Shown here in pieces: positions 24,584 to 31,639 of a stretch of DNA of 64,000 nucleotides (the stretch's first letter is position 1; each line of letters starts with the position of its first letter). The stretch spans positions 62,001 through 126,000 of the forward strand of contig AP021857.1 in NCBI GenBank assembly GCA_017347485.1, given 5' to 3'. The position numbers and the translations under genes were made by a program. The notes beneath the pieces are model-generated. The model was not told the origin of the DNA. It did not search any database and saw nothing but the letters and a program-made list of their open reading frames with translations. This DNA is from Candidatus Desulfobacillus denitrificans (GTDB taxonomy: Bacteria; Pseudomonadota; Gammaproteobacteria; Burkholderiales; Rhodocyclaceae).

Positions 24584-25318
24584 TTAGCGCCGTTCCGCCA
24601 GGACTGACTTTTGTGCCGCGATGAGCTGCGCGATGCCGCGCTCGGCCAGGCCGAGCAGCGTGTCCAGCTCGGCGCGCGAGAAGGGCGCGCCCTCCGCCGT
24701 GCCCTGCAGCTCGATCATGCCGCCGGAGGCGGTCATCACCACGTTCATGTCGGTGTCGCAGGCGGAGTCTTCCGGGTAGTCGAGGTCGAGCACCGGCACG
24801 CCGTCGTAGATGCCGACCGAAACGGCGGCGACCAGCTCGCGCAGCGGGTGGCGCGCGATGGCGCCCTCGGCGAGGAGCTTCGCGAAGGCGTCGTGGGCGG
24901 CGACGCAGGCGCCGGTGATCGAGGCGGTGCGCGTGCCGCCGTCGGCCTGCAGCACGTCGCAGTCGATCTGCACGGTGCGCTCGCCGAGCGCATCGAGGTC
25001 GGTGACGGCGCGCAGCGCGCGGCCGATCAGGCGCTGGATCTCCAGCGTGCGCCCGCTCTGCTTGCCCTTGGCCGCCTCGCGCGCGCTGCGCGTGTGGGTC
25101 GAGCGCGGCAGCATGCCGTATTCGGCGGTGAGCCAGCCCTGGCCGAGGCCGCGCAGGAAGCCCGGCACGCCCGGCTCGACGCTGGCGGTGCACAGCACTT
25201 TCGTGTCGCCGAACTCGACCAGCACCGAACCCTCGGCGTGGCGGGTGTAATTGCGCGTGAGGGTGACGCGGCGCAGCGCATCCGCGCCGCGGCCGCTCGG
25301 TCTGGTCCAGGTCGTCAT
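24584..25318 (-). CDS. rph: Ribonuclease PH
   Basis: A 244-residue phosphorolytic 3'-exoribonuclease that trims tRNA 3' ends. Marks include [11 protein letters not shown] at the N-terminus, [36 protein letters not shown], and [21 protein letters not shown] (seen as [14 protein letters not shown]). Its start overlaps the phosphatase stop (ATGA). The reading frame is open further upstream, but only ATG 25318 gives the family N-terminus. A 24-bp motif copy near the C-terminus encodes QKSVLAER. Confidence 0.96.
   Translation of the reverse strand: MTTWTRPSGRGADALRRVTLTRNYTRHAEGSVLVEFGDTKVLCTASVEPGVPGFLRGLGQGWLTAEYGMLPRSTHTRSAREAAKGKQSGRTLEIQRLIGRALRAVTDLDALGERTVQIDCDVLQADGGTRTASITGACVAAHDAFAKLLAEGAIARHPLRELVAAVSVGIYDGVPVLDLDYPEDSACDTDMNVVMTASGGMIELQGTAEGAPFSRAELDTLLGLAERGIAQLIAAQKSVLAERR
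24588..24611 (-). repeat. 24-bp bipartite motif, copy 6 (end of rph)
   Basis: Minus strand: AAAGTCAGTC, spacer CTGGCGGA, ACGGCG. Both halves exact; coding strand, read as AAG TCA GTC, a different frame from the hsdM copy. Confidence 0.85.
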
Positions 25319-26235
25319 TTCGAGTATTTCCGTATGGCCGCGTTGATTTCCTGGATGGCGCGCTCGATGTCCTCGTCGGACAGGCTGGGCATCGGCTGGG
25401 TGCCCTTGCGCGCCTTGGCGAAGGCTTCCATCTGCGTGGTGAAGGAATCGATCGGCATGGTCTTGGTCGACACGCTGCCGAGCGTGTCCTCGGCGTAGCT
25501 GTCCTCCCAGCGGATGGCGATCAGCGACAGGTTGTCGGCGTTCTCGCCGCCGCGGGCCTCGGCCTGGTTCAGCAGCGCCGGCGTTGCCTGCACGACATTG
25601 CCGGTGGCGAGGGCGCGGGGAATGACGTCGTTCGGCAGCGGTCCCCACAGGCCGTCGGTGCACAGCAGGAGCACGTCGCCGGACATGAGGGGGGTTTTTT
25701 TCGAAAAATCGATCTGCGGCGCCGTGACGCCGCCGAGGCAGCTGAAGATGCGGTTGCGCGCCGGGTGGTGGATGGCGTCCTCGGCGCTGATGAGGCCGTC
25801 CTCGACCATGCGCGCGACACGCGAATGGTCGCGCGTCTGCGCGATGACGCGGCCGCCGCGGATGGTGTACAGGCGCGAGTCGCCGGCGTGCGCCCAGTAG
25901 GCGATCGAGTCCTGCACGATGCAGGCGACGCAGGTGGTGCGCGGCGCCTCCGGCAGCAAGCGGTCGGCGGCGTAGTCGAGGATGGCGTGGTGGGCGTTGG
26001 TGAGCGCGCCGGAGAGGAACAGGAAGGGATCCTTCAGGGAAGGCTTCGCCTCGCGCTGGAAGGCCTCGGTGATGTACTGCACGGCGATCTGCGCCGCCAC
26101 CTCGCCGTGCAGGTGGCCGCCCATGCCGTCGGCGACGACCATCAGCAGGGCGTCGCGCGAGTAGCTGTAGGCGATGCGGTCCTCGTTGGTCGGGCGCTTG
26201 CCCGGCCGGCTTTCCTGGTAGATCGTGAACTTCAT
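25315..26235 (-). CDS. PP2C-family Ser/Thr protein phosphatase
   Basis: A 306-residue metal-dependent phosphatase. Motifs: [10 protein letters not shown] (metal aspartate), [38 protein letters not shown] and [12 protein letters not shown]. No membrane segment; a C-terminal helical tail (about 250-306) extends past the domain. It follows a protein kinase and most likely reverses its phosphorylations. The start ATG 26235 is preceded directly by a perfect hairpin of the dispersed repeat whose 3' arm contains the GGAG ribosome site, so translation may be held back. The stop overlaps rph (ATGA). Confidence 0.93.
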   Translation of the reverse strand: MKFTIYQESRPGKRPTNEDRIAYSYSRDALLMVVADGMGGHLHGEVAAQIAVQYITEAFQREAKPSLKDPFLFLSGALTNAHHAILDYAADRLLPEAPRTTCVACIVQDSIAYWAHAGDSRLYTIRGGRVIAQTRDHSRVARMVEDGLISAEDAIHHPARNRIFSCLGGVTAPQIDFSKKTPLMSGDVLLLCTDGLWGPLPNDVIPRALATGNVVQATPALLNQAEARGGENADNLSLIAIRWEDSYAEDTLGSVSTKTMPIDSFTTQMEAFAKARKGTQPMPSLSDEDIERAIQEINAAIRKYSK

Positions 26236-26346
26236 GCCGTCTCCGCCGGGCCGTCCCAAGGAGACGGCAAGTCAACGACATGGAGCAGGCGATGCCTGCG
26301 AACTTTTGTTACCTCCGCCCATGGGGCGGGGGCTAGGGGGTGGGCG
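26236..26346. repeat. Composite hairpin/G-rich repeat, copy 3
   Basis: GCCGTCTCC (26236-26244), loop GCCGGGCCGTCCCAA (26245-26259), GGAGACGGC (26260-26268): perfect 9-bp stem abutting the PP2C start codon. On the minus-strand mRNA the arm next to the ATG is GGAGACGGC, so the ribosome site GGAG is paired. The G-rich part is at 26311-26346. It separates kinase and phosphatase genes of one operon. Confidence 0.8.
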
Positions 26347-26350
26347 GTTC

Positions 26351-27301
26351 TCATTTGATCAGGTTCCGCACTTTCCTGCGCAGGTGGCCGAACAGGCTGT
26401 CGGCCTGCTTCGGCACGCTGCGTTCCTTGTCCGCCAGGGCCTTCTGCAGGGCGAACACGCTCTGCGGGCGCTCCAGGTAATTCAGGCGCATGCACCAGTC
26501 GACCGTTTCCAGCAGTTGCCGGGAATACTTCTCCGGCCAGCGCTTGACGGCCGGGATGTGCTGGTCGCGCTCGACGCGCTGGTCGGCCGCCTGCGGCGCC
26601 GCCGCCGCCATGCAGGCATACATGCTGGCGCCGACCGAATAGATGTCGGTCCACGGCCCGAGCAGCTCGCGCCGGGCATTGTTGTATTGCTCGGGCGCGG
26701 CGAAGCCCGGCGTGTACATCGGCTTGAGCAGCGGCGTGTCGAGCGACAGCGTCTGGCGCGCCGCGCCGAAGTCGATCAGCACCGGCTGGCCGTCGTTGCG
26801 CAGGTAGATGTTGGAGGGCTTGATGTCCAGGTGCAGCAGCTTGTGCGTGTGCACCTCGCGCAGGCCGTTGAGCAGGCGGGCGAAGATGGTGCGGATGAAG
26901 CTCTCGCGGATCTCGCCCTTGTGCTTCTGGATGTGCTCCTGCAGGGTGCGGCCGCGCTCGTAGTGCATCACCATGTACACCGTCTCGTTGGCGCGGAAGA
27001 AGTTCAGCACCTGCACCACGTTCGGGTGGGAGATCTTCGCCAGGGCGCGGCCTTCCTCGAAGAAGCATTTCATGCCGTAGCGGAAGGTGGCGACGTTTTC
27101 CTCGGCGATGGAGGGCAGGGCGTCGCCCTCGGCGCGCAGCGCCAGCGAGTTGGGCAGGTACTCCTTGATGGCGACCGGGGCGTCGTCCTTGTCGAAGGCC
27201 AGGTACACGATCGAGAAGCCGCCCAGCGAGAGCTGGCGTTCGATGCGGTACTCGTCGAGCTGGTAGCCTGGCGGCAGCGGAACGTTGACTTGCGATGGCA
27301 T
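26351..27301 (-). CDS. Hanks-type Ser/Thr protein kinase
   Basis: A 316-residue cytoplasmic kinase without a membrane anchor. Visible are the glycine loop LSLGGFSIVY (24-33), the ATP lysine in VAIKEY (46), the catalytic loop HLDIKPSN (157-164, with HLD in place of HRD), DFG (177-179) and the APEQ motif. It heads a kinase-phosphatase-rph-rdgB-hemW order known from other betaproteobacteria. Substrates are unknown. It is divergent from yicC, with an inverted repeat between. Confidence 0.93.
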   Translation of the reverse strand: MPSQVNVPLPPGYQLDEYRIERQLSLGGFSIVYLAFDKDDAPVAIKEYLPNSLALRAEGDALPSIAEENVATFRYGMKCFFEEGRALAKISHPNVVQVLNFFRANETVYMVMHYERGRTLQEHIQKHKGEIRESFIRTIFARLLNGLREVHTHKLLHLDIKPSNIYLRNDGQPVLIDFGAARQTLSLDTPLLKPMYTPGFAAPEQYNNARRELLGPWTDIYSVGASMYACMAAAAPQAADQRVERDQHIPAVKRWPEKYSRQLLETVDWCMRLNYLERPQSVFALQKALADKERSVPKQADSLFGHLRRKVRNLIK

Positions 27302-27321
27302 GGGCGCGCGCCCGGCGGAAG

Positions 27322-27344
27322 TTCGGGTTAAGATTGAACCCGAA
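27322..27344. promoter_or_regulatory. Inverted repeat between divergent kinase gene and yicC
   Basis: TTCGGGTT (27322-27329) and AACCCGAA (27337-27344) form a perfect 8-bp dyad with a 7-bp centre, followed by an A/T-rich stretch. It sits in the 92-bp divergent gap and could be an operator acting on both genes. Confidence 0.4.
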
Positions 27345-27393
27345 TTGTCTTTATTTATCGCCGCGCTGTAAAGCCGCGGCCCGGGAAAACAGC

Positions 27394-28260
27394 ATGATCT
27401 ACAGCATGACGGGATATGCCGTGCAGATGCGCGACATCGGCCGCGGCGTCCTCCACCTCGAGCTGCGCACGGTCAACTCGCGCTACCTGGACATGAACTT
27501 CCGCATCGCCGAGGAAGTGCGCCTCGCCGAGCCGGCCCTGCGCGAGATGATTTCCGCCCGCCTCAACCGCGGCAAGGTCGATTGCCGGCTCAACCTGCTG
27601 CCCTCGACGACCGCCGCGCGCGAGGCGAGCCTCAACCGGGCCCTGCTGCAGCAGCTGGCCGACCTGGAGGCCGGCGTGCGCGACCGCCTGCCCGGGGCGG
27701 CGCCCCTCTCCGTGGCCGAGGTGCTGCGCTGGCCCGGCATGCTGGGCGACGAGGCTGCCGGCGCCGACACCCTGCAGGCCGAATGCGCCGCGCTGGGCAA
27801 GGCCGCCCTCGACGAGCTCGTCGCCACCCGCGCCCGCGAGGGCGGGAAACTGGGGGCGATGATCCTCGACCGGGTCGACAAGATGCGCGCCCTGGTGGCG
27901 CAGACCGCGCCCCTGCTGCCGCAGGCGCTGGCCGACTACCGGGAGCGCATGGCGACCCGCCTGCGCGAGGCCGCCGCCAGCCTCGACGAGGAGCGCATCC
28001 GCCAGGAGGTCGGCCTGTTCGCCGCCCGCGTCGACGTCGCCGAGGAGCTCAATCGCCTGGTCGCCCACCTCGACGAGGTGGCACGAGTCGTCGGCAAGGG
28101 CGGCGCCATCGGCAAGCGGCTGGACTTCCTCATGCAGGAGCTGAACCGCGAGGCCAACACCCTGGCCTCGAAATCGGTGTCGACCGAAATCACCGCCATC
28201 GCCGTCGACATGAAGCTGCTCATCGAGCAGATGCGCGAGCAGGTGCAGAATTTAGAGTAA
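27394..28260 (+). CDS. yicC: YicC family endoribonuclease-like protein
   Basis: A 288-residue protein starting MIYSMTGYAV, the hallmark of YicC/YloC, with VNSRYLDMNFRI and the C-terminal VGKGGAIGKRLDFLMQELNREANTLASKS (seen as RLDFLMQELNREANT). YicC proteins are implicated in RNA decay. The frame is open upstream, but ATG 27394 gives the family N-terminus. In most betaproteobacteria gmk follows directly; here an 8-kb element and a terminator lie in between. Confidence 0.95.
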   Translation: MIYSMTGYAVQMRDIGRGVLHLELRTVNSRYLDMNFRIAEEVRLAEPALREMISARLNRGKVDCRLNLLPSTTAAREASLNRALLQQLADLEAGVRDRLPGAAPLSVAEVLRWPGMLGDEAAGADTLQAECAALGKAALDELVATRAREGGKLGAMILDRVDKMRALVAQTAPLLPQALADYRERMATRLREAAASLDEERIRQEVGLFAARVDVAEELNRLVAHLDEVARVVGKGGAIGKRLDFLMQELNREANTLASKSVSTEITAIAVDMKLLIEQMREQVQNLE

Positions 28261-28297
28261 AGAATCAGACAGCCGCACGACGGCGCAGAAAATCAAC

Positions 28298-28322
28298 AAA
28301 GCCCCTATCCACGGGGCTTTTT
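28298..28322 (+). terminator. Rho-independent terminator after yicC
   Basis: AAAGCCCC (28298-28305), loop TATCCAC, GGGGCTTT (28313-28320), then TT. It would end yicC transcription before the integrated element. Confidence 0.85.
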
Positions 28323-28367
28323 CATTTCATGCCGTTGCATAACGAATCAGGAAAGCGCAGAATCCGT

Positions 28368-28392
28368 GTGCACCCAAACGTGCACCCAAGCC
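28368..28392. repeat. Left attachment-site-like repeat (attL)
   Basis: A 25-bp sequence made of GTGCACCCAA, two bases and GTGCACCCAAGCC's tail, matching 36397-36421 at 23 of 25 positions in the same orientation. It lies 45 bp before the integrase start. The internal GTGCACCCAA repeat could be an integrase arm or core site; the exact crossover point cannot be fixed. Confidence 0.6.
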
Positions 28393-28437
28393 AATAACAG
28401 GCTGGAAGTTTGGGTGCACACCGAAAGGACGGCGATC

Positions 28438-29709
28438 ATGGGCAAATTGTCTGACGTGCAAATCCGGGGATGGATCAAGGCGGGCGAGCGTTTCGAGCAA
28501 CGCGGCGACGGTGAAGGGCTGTATCTGCGCTACCGGAAAGAGGACGCAACCCCCCGCTGGCTGTTTCGCTATCGGCTGGCCGGGCAGGCGCGCATTCTCA
28601 GCATGGGCAGCTATGGCACGTTGAGCCTGGCCGATGCCCGCAAGACGGCAAAGGAAATGCGCGCCCGTGTTGCCCTGGGTTTTGATCCGGCGGGCGAGAA
28701 GAAGGAACGCAAGCGGGATGCTGTCGCCAAGATCGAGGCCGACCGGCTTATGGTTACGATGGGCCAGCTTGCCGACGACTACTTCGCGGCGCAAATCGTC
28801 GGGCGCTGGAAGCACCCCAATATCGTGCGGGCGCGGATCGAGAACGACATAAAGCCCAACATCGGCAAGCTGGCAGTGGCGGACGTGAAGCCCCAGCACA
28901 TAGACGCCATGCTGCAAACCATCGTCAAGCGCGGTGCGCCCACGATGGCGAACGACGTGCTGCGCTGGGCAAAGCGAATGTTTGACTATGCGATCAAGCG
29001 CCAGATGGTGACATTCAACCCGGCAACGGCTTTCAGCCTGATTGATGCAGGGGGCAAGGAAGCAAGCCGCGAACGCTGGCTGACCCGCCCGGAGTTGGTC
29101 AAGCTCTTTGAAGCCATGCGGACGGCGAAAGGCTGGAACATCGAAAACACCTATGCGGTAAAGCTGCTGCTCCTGCTGGCCGTCCGGCGCGAGGAATTGA
29201 TAGCCGCGCCCCTGGCTGAGTTTGACCTTGACGGGGCCGTGTGGCATCTGCCCGCCGGGCGCACGAAAACCGGCAAGGCCATCGACATACCGCTACCCCG
29301 GCAAGCGGTGGCAATCCTGCGCGAACTGGAACGGCTGGGCGGCGGTTCAAGCTGGCTGCTACCTGCCCGCAAGATGCAAAGCCGGATGATTCCGCATATC
29401 GACCTGAACACGGTGGGCGCGTCATTGGCGAAGAACATCCGCCCCATGTTGAAAGACGTTGCCCCCTTTACCGTGCATGACTTCCGGCGCACGGCGCGGA
29501 CGCATCTTGCCGCGCTGGGCGTTGCGCCCCACGTTGGCGAGCGTTGCCTGAATCACGCCGTCAAGGGTGTTGAGGGCATCTACATGCGCCATGACTTCTA
29601 CGAGGAACGCAAGGAAGCCTTGCAGAAATGGGCCGACCTGCTCGACCAACTTGAACGCGGCGACCTGGGCGATAACGTGGTGCCACTGCCGGGGCGCAAG
29701 CTGGCCTGA
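28438..29709 (+). CDS. int: Tyrosine recombinase integrase of the element
   Basis: A 423-residue integrase of the P4/CP4-57 type: an N-terminal DUF4102-like domain (about 1-85; LSMGSYGTLSLADARKTA), a SAM-like core-binding domain (105-200) and a catalytic domain with Arg in AVRREEL (about 250), HDFRR (347-351), His373 and the nucleophile Tyr382 (IYMRHDF). ATG 28438 follows AAAGGA; an upstream in-frame extension to 28366 would translate the att repeat and is rejected. It would catalyse integration and excision between the flanking repeats. Confidence 0.95.
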   Translation: MGKLSDVQIRGWIKAGERFEQRGDGEGLYLRYRKEDATPRWLFRYRLAGQARILSMGSYGTLSLADARKTAKEMRARVALGFDPAGEKKERKRDAVAKIEADRLMVTMGQLADDYFAAQIVGRWKHPNIVRARIENDIKPNIGKLAVADVKPQHIDAMLQTIVKRGAPTMANDVLRWAKRMFDYAIKRQMVTFNPATAFSLIDAGGKEASRERWLTRPELVKLFEAMRTAKGWNIENTYAVKLLLLLAVRREELIAAPLAEFDLDGAVWHLPAGRTKTGKAIDIPLPRQAVAILRELERLGGGSSWLLPARKMQSRMIPHIDLNTVGASLAKNIRPMLKDVAPFTVHDFRRTARTHLAALGVAPHVGERCLNHAVKGVEGIYMRHDFYEERKEALQKWADLLDQLERGDLGDNVVPLPGRKLA

Positions 29710-29744
29710 CTTGATGGATCAATCACTGAAAGGGGAAGCGAAGC

Positions 29745-29945
29745 ATGAACACAATCAGCCTGACCAATGACCAATGGGCAACCATCAGCCGCGCTATCGA
29801 CGGCAGTTTGGAAGATCACTACAACGAGATTCGCAAGTATGCCGCTGACGATAGCGGCGCTTACTGCGAAATGATGGATGAATTCGAGAAGCTGGCCGGG
29901 GTGCGGGCGTTGCTCAACCAAGCGATGCAACAACCGGCGGCATAG
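29745..29945 (+). CDS. Small acidic protein of the element, unknown function
   Basis: A 66-residue open frame starting MNTISLTNDQWATISRAI, acidic, with no membrane segment and a likely helical make-up. GGGGAAGCGAAGC precedes the start. It follows the integrase by 35 bp in the same direction. I recognise no family; coding is supported by position, ribosome site and normal composition. Confidence 0.6.
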   Translation: MNTISLTNDQWATISRAIDGSLEDHYNEIRKYAADDSGAYCEMMDEFEKLAGVRALLNQAMQQPAA

Positions 29946-30041
29946 CCAGTCATGCCGCGCCTAGCCCGACGGGGCGAACACCGGGAACCCTTGCCCGGCT
30001 GGCGCGGCACCCATTCAAGGGGGCGAGCGTGAAGGGGCGCG

Positions 30042-30749
30042 ATGATGGACAGCAACGACGAACTGACAATAGCGGCGCGGATGAAAGGTTGGGATATTTT
30101 CGCGCCCGATTGGGATTACCTGCGGCAATACCCGGCGCTGCAACTTGCTTCGCTTTGCGCCCTGTCCGTGGGCCTGCATCCGGCTTTCGCTTCGCCCGGC
30201 TGGGTGTTCAATCTCGCCAGGCCGCATTTCAGCGGAACCGACCCCGACGAATACTGCCCGCTTGAAGATGCAGAGAGCGGCGCGAAGCGGGCCGCGCTGC
30301 TGAATGACTTCTTGCGCCGTGTGCAAATCGCTGTCGGGAATCTTTTTCCGCGTGGAACGTTACCGATTGCCGACGGCGCAGCGGATGGCGAACGAACCGT
30401 GGTGAAGGTTGCCGACTTTGCAGCCTGGGCCGATGGCATGGGCTGGAACCTGCCCCCTGAATTCCCGCGAACTCAAGCGGGTGCGGTGGCGTACCCAGTC
30501 GCACCGGAAGGGCTGCAAACTGGCGGCGCTGGCTGGCCGTGGGGAAATCACGAAACCGAATTGCTGCGCAAGCTGGCGGCGGCTGCTGCGAGATTCTGGA
30601 CAAACTACGACCCCACCGACAACACCACGGCACCAACAAATCAGGCAGTAGCCACCTGGCTGAAAGAACAAGGGGTGGCGGAACGAGTAGCCGAAATCAT
30701 GGCGCAAATACTCCGACCCGACGGCTTGCCCACGGGGCCGCGCAAGTAG
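30042..30749 (+). CDS. Conserved element protein of unknown function
   Basis: A 235-residue soluble protein. The N-terminal part (WDYLRQYPALQLASLCALSVGLHP) and the C-terminal NQAVATWLKEQGVAERVAEIMAQILRPDGLP (seen as VATWLKEQGV and MAQILRPDGLPTGPR) resemble uncharacterised proteins found beside integrases in proteobacterial islands; the C-terminal part looks like a small helical, possibly winged-helix, domain. ATGs at 30042 and 30045 are both usable. A role in regulation of the element is a guess. Confidence 0.7.
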   Translation: MMDSNDELTIAARMKGWDIFAPDWDYLRQYPALQLASLCALSVGLHPAFASPGWVFNLARPHFSGTDPDEYCPLEDAESGAKRAALLNDFLRRVQIAVGNLFPRGTLPIADGAADGERTVVKVADFAAWADGMGWNLPPEFPRTQAGAVAYPVAPEGLQTGGAGWPWGNHETELLRKLAAAAARFWTNYDPTDNTTAPTNQAVATWLKEQGVAERVAEIMAQILRPDGLPTGPRK

Positions 30750-30924
30750 TTATCCGCGCCCTTGTGGCGCTTGTATTGGCCGGGCTTCCCGCGTATTTGG
30801 TGAATTGTCCGCGCCCTGCGCCCGCAGTCGATTGCGGCTATTTTCGGCGCGAACTCCTGTATTGAATCCGTAGCCATGCACCCCGCGTCATACCGATGCG
30901 GGGCATACCCGAAAGGACAAGAGC

Positions 30925-31158
30925 ATGGCACACCATAGCAACGCGGGGTCAGTCACCGAAGCCCTCAAGAACTTTGATTCACTCCCCGAGTCCGCCAATG
31001 TCCGCGCGCCAGTAGTCGCGGCGCTGTTTGGAGTTTCGGTGGCGACGGTCTGGCGCAAGGCCAAGGACGGCAAGCTGCCCGCACCTCGGCGCATTTCCGA
31101 CCGAGTAACCGTCTGGAATGTGGGCGAGCTTCGCGCATCCCTGAACGCAACGGTATGA
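30925..31158 (+). CDS. AlpA/excisionase-like helix-turn-helix protein
   Basis: A 77-residue protein with a MerR/AlpA-type helix-turn-helix: VRAPVVAALFGVSVATVWRKAKDGKLPAPRRIS (recognition part GVSVATVWRKAKDG), then a wing RVTVWNVGELRA. AlpA-like proteins of P4-type elements activate integrase or act as excision factors. ATG 30925 is preceded by AAAGGACAAGAGC. It is the likeliest transcription regulator of the element. Confidence 0.85.
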   Translation: MAHHSNAGSVTEALKNFDSLPESANVRAPVVAALFGVSVATVWRKAKDGKLPAPRRISDRVTVWNVGELRASLNATV

Positions 31159-31170
31159 CAGGGGGCGACG

Positions 31171-31344
31171 ATGAAAAAGAAAAATGTCCGGTTGACCGAA
31201 GCCAAACCGAGCGCACAACGACACGCGCATCTTATCACCCGCCCCCGCATTCACGCGGCAATCGTGCGGCTTGCACTCTGGGGCGTGTTACCCGTCAAGC
31301 TGGCCGACTGGCTGATCCATCGCGGAGGGCCGGGCCATGCTTAA
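31171..31344 (+). CDS. Small basic protein, 57 residues, element-encoded
   Basis: Translation from ATG 31171 gives a 57-residue basic protein starting MKKKNVRLTEAKPSAQRHAH and ending RGGPGHA, with an amphipathic or hydrophobic middle (IVRLALWGVLPVKLADWLI) that could be a short membrane helix. GGGGGCGACG precedes the start. It overlaps the next start by 8 bp (31337), the compact packing seen across this element. No family recognised. Confidence 0.6.
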   Translation: MKKKNVRLTEAKPSAQRHAHLITRPRIHAAIVRLALWGVLPVKLADWLIHRGGPGHA

Positions 31345-31639
31345 CGACGACAAGATTCTGTTTGTCACGCCTGCCCTGCCCGGCTTCTATGTGCTGTCGC
31401 CCTGCCATGACGAGGCCGGCGCGATCTGCGAGGCATCGCGGGAACCTGTAGTGGCCTGGGCGCTGGATGAAATCGGCTGCACCTGGCCTGTGACCGTGCG
31501 CGAAGTGCTGAACCACGGCAAAGACCCGGCGATCCTCTGCCCGGATGGTCAGGTGTTCAACTTCGATAGCGAATGGGACAGCCTGCCCGACTGGCTGGAA
31601 GAACAGAAAGCGAAGGTGCGGCATGCCAAACTTCGCTGA
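31337..31639 (+). CDS. Hypothetical element protein
   Basis: A 100-residue acidic protein starting MLNDDKILFVTPALPGFYVLSP, with a beta-rich N-terminal half and a charged helical end. It overlaps the preceding small gene by 8 bp and the primase-helicase start by 17 bp, so it is probably translated as part of the same operon. Similar short genes occur directly before primase genes in other islands, but I know of no function. Confidence 0.65.
   Translation: MLNDDKILFVTPALPGFYVLSPCHDEAGAICEASREPVVAWALDEIGCTWPVTVREVLNHGKDPAILCPDGQVFNFDSEWDSLPDWLEEQKAKVRHAKLR

Noticed and set aside
29946-30041. Small genes in the short gaps of the element (29946-30041, 30750-30924)
   Set aside because: Short frames exist but none has both a ribosome site and plausible composition.
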